Positions 1-7,190 of a stretch of 40,551 nucleotides of DNA are shown piece by piece. The notes under the pieces are model-generated. The model searched no databases, had not been told where the DNA came from, and was given only the letters and a program-made list of their open reading frames with translations. Source of the DNA: a bacterium (lineage in GTDB: Bacteria; Vulcanimicrobiota; Xenobia; Xenobiales; JADMJV01); assembly GCA_030149525.1 (NCBI GenBank), contig JASBRJ010000032.1, forward strand, positions 1 to 40,551. The letters run 5' to 3'. Within the stretch, counting starts at the first letter, position 1, and each line of letters starts with the position of its first letter. The translations under genes and the position numbers were made by a program.

Positions 1-47
1 GCCAACACCTGAAGTTTAAGTTGATGTCTACGGATGGAGGTAGCTTT

Positions 48-731
48 ATGCTGGCAGCAGCTAAATCGAAAATATGCGGTTCATCCCTCGGTCGCAAGGC
101 CGTCAAGAAAGTAGAACCGCTCCCACCTGAATATGCCGACGACATCGACCTGCAACTCATGGCGCGCGTGAAAGCAGGAGATGACGAGGCCTTTAATCAG
201 CTTATGCAGCGGCACGAAAAGACCGTTGTCAACCTTGTTTATCGTTTCACCGGCAATCGAGAGATTGCAAGCGATCTCGCCCAAGAGGTCTTCCTGAGAA
301 TCTATCGGGCCTCTGGCCGCTTCGAGGCTAAGGCCAAGTTCTTCACCTATCTCTATAAAGTCACCCTGAACTTGTGCCGCAACTATCGGGCCAAAGCTCA
401 AAGGCGTCAGACGACTTCTCTCAACGCCTCCCGTACAGGTGCCGGCGGAGAAGAACTGCCCACCAGAGATATTGAGGATCCAACCGGTTCTGCCGAAGAG
501 CAGGTCTCCCGCTTGGAACTTTCCGCCATGGTGCGAGAGGCTGTGGAGTCTCTTCCGGAACAGCAGAGAGAAGCCGTCATTTTGCAGAGATTCCAGGGTC
601 TGGCCTATGAAGAGATCGCGGAAGCTCTCAACCTGTCGGTTCCGGCCGTGAAGTCTCGAATTCACCGAGCTAAACTCAACCTGAAAGAACGCTTGATGCC
701 CTACCTGGAAAGAGGGGAAAGCGTCGCCTAG
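48..731 (+). CDS. ECF-type RNA polymerase sigma factor
   Basis: A 227-residue sigma-70 family protein of the extracytoplasmic-function type. It should direct RNA polymerase to a small regulon. Sigma region 2 lies at about residues 40-115 (DEAFNQLMQRHE, then a DLAQEVFLRIY segment typical of the core-binding helix). Sigma region 4 lies at about 165-215 (LPEQQREAVILQRF, then a helix-turn-helix YEEIAEALNLSVPAVKSRIHRA). Region 3 is absent, as expected for ECF factors. The start chosen is ATG 48 because GGAGG at 36-40 sits 7 nt before it; in-frame TTG 21 and ATG 24 lack such a site. The next gene begins 2 nt after its stop and encodes a zinc-finger anti-sigma factor, so the two form the usual control pair. 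RpoE/SigW-like by family; the stimulus is unknown. Confidence 0.95.
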   Translation: MLAAAKSKICGSSLGRKAVKKVEPLPPEYADDIDLQLMARVKAGDDEAFNQLMQRHEKTVVNLVYRFTGNREIASDLAQEVFLRIYRASGRFEAKAKFFTYLYKVTLNLCRNYRAKAQRRQTTSLNASRTGAGGEELPTRDIEDPTGSAEEQVSRLELSAMVREAVESLPEQQREAVILQRFQGLAYEEIAEALNLSVPAVKSRIHRAKLNLKERLMPYLERGESVA

Positions 732-733
732 TT

Positions 734-1357
734 ATGGGAGACCCGTGTCGGAGTTTTGAAGAGCTTCTTTTCGAGCCTGATGAGGAGCTTTGTGAAAAAG
801 ACCAGATCAGGCTTGCAGAGCATATCCAAAAATGCGAAGCTTGCCGTGAAGAACGGGAGCTCTTTCTGGAATCCTGGTCGGCACTTGGAGACTTGGAAGA
901 AGAAGCGGAGCTTCTGCCCAGCCCTATGATTAGGGCAAAAGTTTGGGAGCAGATCCGCGAAGACGAACTCAAACCGGTGCCTCTCATCGAGGAAACCACC
1001 GTGGTTAGCCTCCAAGGGCAGCTCATGAAACTTGCCGTTGCGAGCGTCGCACTTCTCTTGGGTTTCGGCCTTGGTCGAGGCGTTCGACCGGAAGCCCCGC
1101 CCCCCACTCTTTCTCAGACCAAAGTGGCAAGTCAAAGCGGCAAGAGTCAGGATTTCATTGATCCGGCGCTCATCAAGCTTGCCTCCCAAGACGGATTTTC
1201 GATGGAAATTTTTCCGGAAAGCAACCAGTTCACACCCCTCGACAAAGACACCCTTTCGACGCTTGCTCCCACCGAGGAAGAACGGCGCTGGGTAACTCGC
1301 TCGCGGGGGGCCGTGGTGCCTGTCCAATACATTTCGAGGAGCAGCCGAACCCGTTGA
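734..1357 (+). CDS. Zinc-finger anti-sigma factor, single membrane span
   Basis: A 207-residue protein that probably holds the upstream sigma factor inactive at the membrane. The N-terminal part carries H-x3-C-x2-C (HIQKCEAC, about residues 31-38), the signature of zinc-binding anti-sigma (ZAS/zf-HC2) domains. One hydrophobic stretch at about residues 98-116 (KLAVASVALLLGFGLGRG) would cross the inner membrane, leaving about 90 residues outside. The outer part shows no domain I recognise. The gene follows the sigma gene with a 2-nt gap. The family role (cytoplasmic ZAS domain binds sigma; release by proteolysis or redox change) is established; what triggers it here is inference. The downstream Spy/CnrX-like periplasmic protein is a candidate input. 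Confidence 0.88.
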   Translation: MGDPCRSFEELLFEPDEELCEKDQIRLAEHIQKCEACREERELFLESWSALGDLEEEAELLPSPMIRAKVWEQIREDELKPVPLIEETTVVSLQGQLMKLAVASVALLLGFGLGRGVRPEAPPPTLSQTKVASQSGKSQDFIDPALIKLASQDGFSMEIFPESNQFTPLDKDTLSTLAPTEEERRWVTRSRGAVVPVQYISRSSRTR

Positions 1358-1388
1358 GACTCAGTCTAAACCACCACGGCGATTTTTT

Positions 1389-1421
1389 CACGAGCCTCCG
1401 CTCAACCTGGAGGCTTTCGTG
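1389..1421 (+). promoter_or_regulatory. SD-masking hairpin before the Spy-like gene
   Basis: AGCCTCC (1393-1399) pairs perfectly with GGAGGCT (1409-1415) across a 9-nt loop. CACG (1389-1392) can extend the stem with CGTG (1418-1421) past a 2-nt bulge. The 3' arm contains the whole Shine-Dalgarno GGAGG (1409-1413), and the extension contains the GTG start. In the folded form the ribosome site would be closed. The pairing is seen in the sequence; that it regulates translation is inference. Confidence 0.5.
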
Positions 1422-1778
1422 ATCTCACTCAAGATCAGTTTTTCTATTCTGGGCTTTCTATGTCTCTTCAACCTGGCCGTCGCGGAGCCGGTAGAATCGG
1501 TTGAATCTATTCGGGCACGCTTCGAACGCCAGAGGGGAGAGATCGCTCAAAAGCTGAGGACTCAGAAAATTGAGTTAATAAAGCTCATGGCGGTGGATTC
1601 TCCCAATCCGGACCAATGCAAGAAAAAGCTTGACCAGATCCTCTCCACCGAACGAAAGCGCCAGTATCTCTTTCTAGACGAAATGTTCGCTGTCCGGCAG
1701 GGCATGAGCGATGAGGAGTGGCGCGATTATCGACGTTCCGTCATCATGATGATGATGAACAAAACCGGTTCGAAATGA
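1419..1778 (+). CDS. Small periplasmic helical protein, Spy/CpxP/CnrX-like
   Basis: A 119-residue protein with a signal peptide (MISLKISFSILGFLCLFNLAVA, probable cleavage after AVA at residue 22) and a short, charged, all-helical mature part rich in Arg, Glu, Lys and Gln. Length, export and helical make-up resemble periplasmic chaperone/sensor proteins of the Spy-CpxP-CnrX group (Metal_resist family). The LTxxQ motif of CpxP is not seen, so the assignment is by general form only. It contains one mature Cys (PDQCKKK). The start is GTG 1419 with GGAGG at 1409-1413. It follows a sigma/anti-sigma pair, the position held by the CnrX metal sensor in cnr-type operons, so an envelope-sensing role is plausible. 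Its end overlaps the next start (ATGA, 1775-1778). Confidence 0.6.
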   Translation: MISLKISFSILGFLCLFNLAVAEPVESVESIRARFERQRGEIAQKLRTQKIELIKLMAVDSPNPDQCKKKLDQILSTERKRQYLFLDEMFAVRQGMSDEEWRDYRRSVIMMMMNKTGSK

Positions 1779-2554
1779 AAATTGAAGCCAAAGAACTCAC
1801 CGTGCTGGCCGGACGTACCAGCATACTCGACGACATTCAACTCAGCTTGAATCCAGGTGAGTTCATCGGCATACTTGGCCCCAGCGGAAGCGGCAAGTCC
1901 ACCCTCCTCACAGCCTTGAGCGGTCGCCGCAAGTACAATAAAGGCGAAGTCCTCTACGACGGGGAGCCTTTAGAAGGTCGACCCGGAGAAACCATCGGCT
2001 TTGTCCCGCAGGATGACAATCTTCATACCGCCCTCAAGACTGGAAGACTGCTTTCCTACTCAGCTCGGCTGCAAATGCCCGGAAAAACCAAACAACAGAT
2101 CTCGAAACTGATCGACCTCACTCTCCGCTCCGTGGGCCTGGAAGATCGGAAGAAAACCGTGGTCAAGAAACTCTCCGGAGGGCAACGAAAGCGGGTGTCC
2201 ATTGCTCAAGAGCTTCTTCTGAGTCCGAAGGCCCTCTTTTTAGACGAGCCAACCTCCGGACTCGACCCGGAACTTGAGAAAAGTGTTATGAAGCTCTGTG
2301 CCCGCCTGGCCAAGGAAGGTCGACTGGTGGTCATGACCACTCATATCCTGGATTCAATCAGCCTGTTTGACAGGCTCATGTTTCTGGTTGCCGGAAAGAC
2401 GGCATTCTTCGGCACCCCCGACGAAGCCATGGCCTTCTTCAAGGTAGAGGACTTCCATCACATCTACCCTTTGCTGGCCAGACCGGAGGCGAGTCGATAT
2501 GCGGAGAAGTATAAAACATCTCTGATCTATCGCAAGTATTTCAAAGGCGGATAA
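1775..2554 (+). CDS. ABC transporter ATP-binding protein, ABCG/ABC-2 type
   Basis: A 259-residue ATPase. Walker A is GPSGSGKST (residues 35-43). The Q-loop region is FVPQDDNL, the signature LSGGQRKR, Walker B LFLDEPTSGLDP and the switch histidine is in MTTHILD. The form LSGGQRKRVSIAQELL followed by PTSGLD is typical of the ABCG/ABC-2 branch. The start is ATG 1775, overlapping the stop of the previous gene by 4 nt, which implies translational coupling; an upstream in-frame start at 1718 would overlap much further. No permease follows directly. The best partner is the ABC-2 membrane protein at 4217-4978, about 1.7 kb downstream past a cyclophilin and an inverted gene. The substrate is unknown. 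Confidence 0.9.
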   Translation: MKIEAKELTVLAGRTSILDDIQLSLNPGEFIGILGPSGSGKSTLLTALSGRRKYNKGEVLYDGEPLEGRPGETIGFVPQDDNLHTALKTGRLLSYSARLQMPGKTKQQISKLIDLTLRSVGLEDRKKTVVKKLSGGQRKRVSIAQELLLSPKALFLDEPTSGLDPELEKSVMKLCARLAKEGRLVVMTTHILDSISLFDRLMFLVAGKTAFFGTPDEAMAFFKVEDFHHIYPLLARPEASRYAEKYKTSLIYRKYFKGG

Positions 2555-2620
2555 GAGGGCAGGTTTATTGACCAAACCCAGGAAGGCACAGCCACAATTA
2601 ATGTTTTAGGAGAATTCCTT

Positions 2621-3136
2621 ATGGCGAACCCTACAGCCCGTTTTCAAACTTCTCTAGGCGACTTCACCGCTGAGATTTATCAAGACAAAATGCCAATCAC
2701 GGCGAAGAATTTCCTGGATCTTGCTAAAGACGGCTTCTATGACGGACTCCATTTCCACCGCGTTATCAATAACTTCATGATTCAATTTGGCTGCCCCCAC
2801 AGCAAGGATCCCCAAAGCGGCCGGGCCGGCACCGGAGGCCCCCCACACGGCACTATCCAGGACGAACATCCGGAAGCTCACAAGCTTTCCAACGAACCGG
2901 GAACGTTGTCTATGGCAAACACAGGGCGCCCCAACAGCGGCGGCTCCCAGTTCTTCATCAACACGAAGCATAACAGCTACCTCGATTGGTTCTCTCCCGG
3001 ACCATCCAAGCACCCTGTTTTCGGAAAGATCATCGACGGAATGGACGTGGTGAAGAAAATTGAAACCACCCCTACCGACGGGGGCGACCGGCCCACCACT
3101 CCGGTCAAGGTTGAGAAAATCACCGTCACCGAATAG
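2621..3136 (+). CDS. Peptidyl-prolyl cis-trans isomerase, cyclophilin type
   Basis: A 171-residue single-domain cyclophilin that should speed cis-trans isomerisation of Xaa-Pro bonds during folding. Hallmarks are the [13 protein letters not shown] segment with the catalytic Arg, GTLSMANTG, and the SQFFINT strand. The insertion [19 protein letters not shown] and the [22 protein letters not shown] ending resemble bacterial PpiB-like proteins. No signal peptide is visible, so it is probably cytoplasmic. The start is ATG 2621 with AGGAGA about 6 nt upstream. A strong terminator follows at 3150-3179. A weak promoter-like TTGACC (2568-2573) lies in the 66-nt gap before it, so it may have its own transcript. 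Confidence 0.95.
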   Translation: MANPTARFQTSLGDFTAEIYQDKMPITAKNFLDLAKDGFYDGLHFHRVINNFMIQFGCPHSKDPQSGRAGTGGPPHGTIQDEHPEAHKLSNEPGTLSMANTGRPNSGGSQFFINTKHNSYLDWFSPGPSKHPVFGKIIDGMDVVKKIETTPTDGGDRPTTPVKVEKITVTE

Positions 3137-3149
3137 TTTTCCAGGCAAC

Positions 3150-3179
3150 AAAAAAGCCCGTCGCAGCACGGGCTTTTTT
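3150..3179. terminator. Bidirectional rho-independent terminator
   Basis: Stem AAAAAAGCCCGT (3150-3161) / ACGGGCTTTTTT (3168-3179) with a 6-nt loop and T runs on both strands. It lies between the stop of the cyclophilin gene (plus) and the stop of the cyclodeaminase-family gene (minus), and serves both. Confidence 0.9.
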
Positions 3180-3194
3180 GTTGAAAGAATCGCC

Positions 3195-4157
3195 TCAGAG
3201 GTGGTAGGGAGTACCCACTTTCCGCTTTACCGCCCGGCGATAAGCAACCCAACTCGCCACTAAATCAACGGCCGGCAGGCCCACTGGAGCATAAACGGTG
3301 ATCTCGTCGTCTCCGGCACGCCCCTCGTGTTCCCCGGCCAGCACCTCCCCTAATTCGGCCACAACCATCTTTCGCCCACCCTTGATGCCCTGAAGCGCCC
3401 CTACCTGAGAAGCCAAGTCTCGGTCGTCACAAAAGAAAGAGCAGCCCCTTAATAACTCCTCGGACAGTTCAGCCTTACCCGGTTCATCCGATCCCAGGGT
3501 GGAGATGTGGGCTCCGGGCTTAATCATCTCAGAGAACAGGAAGGGCTTGCGAGACCAGGTCGCAGAGCAGACGATATCCGCCTCCGACACGGCTTGATTG
3601 AGGGAATCACAAACCTTCACCACGAGACCTTCGTACTTCTCCAGGCGCTTGGCGACTCGCAGGCTTCTTTTTCGATTCAGATCAAAGAGATGAACCTCTT
3701 CTAAAGACCTCATTTCCATGAGAAAACGAAGACTCAACCAACCTTGAGAGCCGTTTCCGATTACGGCGAGCGTTCGAGCCTTCGGCGGGGCCAGAAGATC
3801 CGTTGCCAGGGCCCCTGTGAGGGCCGACCCGATGGCCGACACAAATGAACTCTCTAGAATCGCTAGAAGCCGACCGGTTCGATCGTCGAAAAGATGTATG
3901 CAACCGGATGTCGTGGGATTACGGCTGGGAAAGCGTGTTTCCACCTTGATGCAGTAGGCCGGGATCCCCTCCATCACACCCACATTAGAGGCACAGAAAG
4001 ATCCTGCGCCGTTTCCGAAGAGATGCTCCGGCAAGGCCGAGTTGGTTCGGTTCAAAGAATGCAGTTGGAAGGCCTCGGCCAGTCGACCCACCAACATTCT
4101 CGGGTCCAAATTCTTAGTCACCTCAGCACGGGACAGAAGCAATACCGGAGCGCTCAC
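3195..4157 (-). CDS. Ornithine cyclodeaminase / mu-crystallin family protein
   Basis: A 320-residue NAD(P)-dependent protein of the ornithine cyclodeaminase, mu-crystallin, alanine dehydrogenase and ketimine reductase family. The Rossmann motif is IGNGSQG (about 133-139). The family lysine is in IKVETRFP (K71), and the acid residue is in LGSDEPGKAEL (D224). The segment that usually reads as A-I-R-T-A, whose Arg binds the substrate carboxylate, here reads SAIGSALTGALA with Gly at about position 110. The substrate may therefore differ, and cyclodeaminase activity should not be assumed. The start is GTG 4157; no clear SD is seen. It is inverted relative to its neighbours and sits between the ATPase and permease halves of an apparent ABC system. 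Confidence 0.85.
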   Translation of the reverse strand: MSAPVLLLSRAEVTKNLDPRMLVGRLAEAFQLHSLNRTNSALPEHLFGNGAGSFCASNVGVMEGIPAYCIKVETRFPSRNPTTSGCIHLFDDRTGRLLAILESSFVSAIGSALTGALATDLLAPPKARTLAVIGNGSQGWLSLRFLMEMRSLEEVHLFDLNRKRSLRVAKRLEKYEGLVVKVCDSLNQAVSEADIVCSATWSRKPFLFSEMIKPGAHISTLGSDEPGKAELSEELLRGCSFFCDDRDLASQVGALQGIKGGRKMVVAELGEVLAGEHEGRAGDDEITVYAPVGLPAVDLVASWVAYRRAVKRKVGTPYHL

Positions 4158-4216
4158 TCGAACCGTTTCGTCAGATGGACCAGGATCCCACCTAAAAAAG
4201 AAAGAATCTTCCTAAA

Positions 4217-4978
4217 GTGAACCCCGACGGCCGCCAACTCAGCATATTATGCGAACGATACCTCGAGCTGATCCTCGCCGATAAGTGGAACACTCTGCTG
4301 TTGTTGGCTCAAGCGCCCGTCATCGCCGGTCTCATCGTTCTTATCTGGAAAGATTACGATCAGGTGACCGACTCCTTGCTGTTTGTTCTGGCCCTGTCCG
4401 CCATCTGGTTCGGAACGCTCAACGCTTGTCGGGAAATCGTGAAAGAGAAGAGCATCTTTGAGAGAGAGTGGATGAAGGGCTTGAATCTGGCATCCTATCT
4501 TTGGAGCAAGCTCGCCGTCCTCGCCCTGATCGGTTTCGCCCAGTGTCTCTGCTTGGTTTTCATCGTCAACACCACTGTGATTCTAGGGAACCCGCCTATC
4601 GCTCATCTTCTCGTCCTCTTCCCGGCGTCGCTCGCGGGGACCGGGTTAGGGCTTCTCATCTCGGCATCTGTCACAACTGTTGACCGCTCCCTGACAGCCG
4701 TTCCGCTTTTGCTCCTGCCCCAGATTCTCTTCTCCGAACTTCTCCTGTCTCATGAGCACTCCACGGATTTTGTGAAATTCTTAGAGCGCACCGCCATAAC
4801 AACCTGGACCTACGAAGGTTTAGATCAACTGAAGGCCAGCGAAATCGACTGGAGTGTCGTCTTCTGGTCCTTGGCCGTACCCTGCTTGATGACTGTAAGC
4901 TTCGTCATGCTAAGCTACCTTATGATGAGACTTCGACTGCCTGGAACGGCCAAAAAGACGAGAAAGGCAAAGGCATGA
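4217..4978 (+). CDS. ABC-2 type transporter permease
   Basis: A 253-residue membrane protein with about six hydrophobic segments: around residues 28-45, 55-70, 95-120, 133-152, 162-175 and 213-235. The cytoplasmic stretch FGTLNACREIVKEKSIFEREW after the second span matches the conserved loop of ABCG-type permeases, where an N-A-x-R-E-I-V-x-E pattern and an acidic/aromatic E-R-E-W occur. It is therefore the natural partner of the ABCG-type ATPase at 1775-2554, although two other genes lie between them. The start is GTG 4217 without a strong SD. Its end overlaps the next gene by 4 nt (ATGA). It may form an export operon with the downstream anchored protein and the ABC exporter pair. The substrate is unknown. 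Confidence 0.85.
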   Translation: MNPDGRQLSILCERYLELILADKWNTLLLLAQAPVIAGLIVLIWKDYDQVTDSLLFVLALSAIWFGTLNACREIVKEKSIFEREWMKGLNLASYLWSKLAVLALIGFAQCLCLVFIVNTTVILGNPPIAHLLVLFPASLAGTGLGLLISASVTTVDRSLTAVPLLLLPQILFSELLLSHEHSTDFVKFLERTAITTWTYEGLDQLKASEIDWSVVFWSLAVPCLMTVSFVMLSYLMMRLRLPGTAKKTRKAKA

Positions 4979-5433
4979 AAAAAGTCATCCTCATATTTGT
5001 TCTCCTCCTAACAGTCGCGATGGGGCTTCTCTATTTTAGCAAATCCTCCGGCGATATTACTCACACTTTCAATCAGGTGGCCTCTGCCGACGTTCGGTAC
5101 CTTCGAGAGCGGTCAACCGACTTTCTAGAAGATCTCCAATTCAAGGACTTTGACAAAGCCGCAACCTATCACAGCCTGGAAGATCGCAAGACAGTGGATA
5201 TCGCCAATCTGATCGAACGACTGTTTGCGGTGAAACCGGAGTTTTTGGATATTCGCCGATATGAGATCACATCTGTGGACATTGATCGGAGCGGTGACCG
5301 GGCCAGAGTCATGACGCACACCGTTATCAAACTGTTGAACACGAACGAAATCCGAGAGCCCGATATTATTCTCTACTGGCGCAAAGATCCTAAAGAGGGC
5401 TGGGTCATGAAGCTGGAATCCTCCCTCCACTAG
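4975..5433 (+). CDS. Membrane-anchored protein of unknown function
   Basis: A 152-residue protein with one N-terminal hydrophobic segment (VILIFVLLLTVAMGLLYF, residues 4-21) and a soluble outer part that looks alpha+beta. The part from about residue 45 (DFLEDLQFKDFDKAATYHS) to the end (IILYWRKDPKEGWVMKLES) has the general form of NTF2-like or DUF4878-like domains: a helix followed by strands ending in W-x-x-x-L-E. I offer that only as a resemblance. It overlaps the ABC-2 permease gene by 4 nt, so it is probably co-translated and may act with that transporter as an accessory subunit. Confidence 0.75.
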   Translation: MKKVILIFVLLLTVAMGLLYFSKSSGDITHTFNQVASADVRYLRERSTDFLEDLQFKDFDKAATYHSLEDRKTVDIANLIERLFAVKPEFLDIRRYEITSVDIDRSGDRARVMTHTVIKLLNTNEIREPDIILYWRKDPKEGWVMKLESSLH

Positions 5434-5450
5434 TCAGCCCGCACGAGCCA

Positions 5451-7190
5451 CTGAAGAACATTTTACGCCTCATAAGCCTGCTTTGGACCTATCCGGGACG
5501 AACCCTGGGCGGGTTAGCTGCTATTATCGTCTCCAACAGCGTCCAATTGAGCACTCCATGGATCACTAAGCTCGTGATCGACAAATTGGAGACTCGCTCT
5601 ATCCAAGCTCCGGAGCTTTATCAATGGGGAGGGTTGCTTCTGCTACTCACCGCTGTAGCCTACATCTCCAAACAGATCTGGCGACACTTGATCCTGGGCG
5701 CGGCTCGCGACATCGAGTTCAATCTGCGACGCCAACTCTTGGAAAAGACTCTCAGCCTTTCTATGACGACGGCCAAGAATACGGAGAACGGTAAGTTCAT
5801 GGCGCTGGCCTCCAATGATATCCCCGCCGTGGGGCAAGCTCTGGCTTTCGGGGTCATCGCCTTCTTCGACAGCATTTTCATAACATCGGTGGCCTTTGTA
5901 CTCATGTACGGTTTGTCGCCACAACTCACAGGATATGCCCTGATACCGTTCCCCATTCTTGCGGGGCTTATGATCATGAGCCTCCGTGCCATCTACCGTC
6001 GATACGACGCTTCTCAGCAGAGCCTGGAAGATCTCACCGAAAAGACCAGAGAAAGCCTCAGCGGAATTCGGACACTTCGAGCTTACGTCCAGTCGAAGGG
6101 CGACATCCAAGCTTTCGACAAGAAGAACCACTCCTATCGCCAGGCCATGTTGGACTACGTCAAGATCGATGCCACCTTCGCTCCCCTCATTATGCTTTTT
6201 GCCGGTGCCTCCAGCGGAGTCTTGCTCTACTTTGGTGGAGGACTGGTTATCGAAGGCGCTTTGAGCGTTGGGACGTTGGCGGCCTTCGTTGGATACCTGG
6301 GCCTTTTGACCTGGCCCATGATCGCTGCCGGCTGGATGCTCGTATTGCTCCAGCGAGGATCTGCCTCCATCGCCCGCCTGGACAAAATTCTCGCCAGTGA
6401 GTCGGAGCGCACGGATCAAAAGCCGCTCCAGGCCGACCCGGTTTTGGAAATCAAGCAGCTCAACTACGCCTATCCAGACGGAACCGTCGCACTCAAAGAT
6501 ATTTCTATCTCCCTGCCCGGAGGCCGAACCCTAGGCATTGTCGGACCTGTGGGTAGCGGAAAGACGACCCTACTCAAGCTTCTCCAGCGACTGGAGGAAG
6601 CACCGGCCGGCTCCATATTTCTCGGCGGAAAGGATATCACCCAGCACTCCACCGAGTCCATCAGAAACAGATTTGCCTACGTTAGCCAGGAGCCGTTTCT
6701 GTTCTCGGAGACCATCACCAACAACCTGCTCATGGCAAACCCATCAGCGGAAAAGGGTCAATTAGAGGAAGCCGTTCGTCTGGCCGCACTCTCGGAAGAC
6801 CTGAACCAATTCCCCGACGGCCTGGACACCATGTTGGGAGAACGCGGCATCTCCCTGTCCGGCGGACAGCGTCAGCGCACGGCCTTGGCCCGGGCCCTTC
6901 TCAAAGACTCCCCCATTCTTCTTCTCGACGACACTCTGAGCGCCGTGGACACCGTCACGGAAAATCAGATTCTCGATCATTTGAAAGCCCAGCAAAGAGA
7001 GCGAGGGCAGTCGGCTATCATCGTGACTCATCGCCTGAGCGCGGTGCTGGAGGCGGACGAAATCATCGTTCTCGAAAACGGGCGGATAGCCGACCGAGGA
7101 ACTCACAGAGAACTTCTCAACCGTGGAGGTCTCTATCGCGACCTCTACAACCGACAGGCGGAGGAAGAAGGCGAGGAGACCCTTGTCTGA
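5451..7190 (+). CDS. ABC exporter, half with degenerate Walker B
   Basis: A membrane-spanning domain fused to an ATPase. Walker A is GPVGSGKTT, the signature LSGGQRQR is canonical, and Walker B reads ILLLDDTLSAVD, with Asp in place of the catalytic Glu. With the next gene it forms a heterodimeric exporter of the TM287/288, BmrCD (YheIH) type; this is the YheI-like member. The start is a problem. The first canonical start codon is TTG 5547, but the frame is open from 5394 and the codons before 5547 encode a normal first membrane helix (LLWTYPGRTLGGLAAIIV). CTG 5451 gives about 579 residues and is preferred here. Other options are ATT 5460 or a genuinely short N-terminus from 5547. No clear SD is seen for any of them. 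It lies 17 nt after the previous stop. Confidence 0.88.
   Translation: MKNILRLISLLWTYPGRTLGGLAAIIVSNSVQLSTPWITKLVIDKLETRSIQAPELYQWGGLLLLLTAVAYISKQIWRHLILGAARDIEFNLRRQLLEKTLSLSMTTAKNTENGKFMALASNDIPAVGQALAFGVIAFFDSIFITSVAFVLMYGLSPQLTGYALIPFPILAGLMIMSLRAIYRRYDASQQSLEDLTEKTRESLSGIRTLRAYVQSKGDIQAFDKKNHSYRQAMLDYVKIDATFAPLIMLFAGASSGVLLYFGGGLVIEGALSVGTLAAFVGYLGLLTWPMIAAGWMLVLLQRGSASIARLDKILASESERTDQKPLQADPVLEIKQLNYAYPDGTVALKDISISLPGGRTLGIVGPVGSGKTTLLKLLQRLEEAPAGSIFLGGKDITQHSTESIRNRFAYVSQEPFLFSETITNNLLMANPSAEKGQLEEAVRLAALSEDLNQFPDGLDTMLGERGISLSGGQRQRTALARALLKDSPILLLDDTLSAVDTVTENQILDHLKAQQRERGQSAIIVTHRLSAVLEADEIIVLENGRIADRGTHRELLNRGGLYRDLYNRQAEEEGEETLV

Noticed and set aside
2568-2600. Promoter for the cyclophilin gene (TTGACC with CACAAT)
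   Set aside because: The spacing is about 19 bp and the -10 is poor; it is mentioned in the gene entry but not listed as a site.
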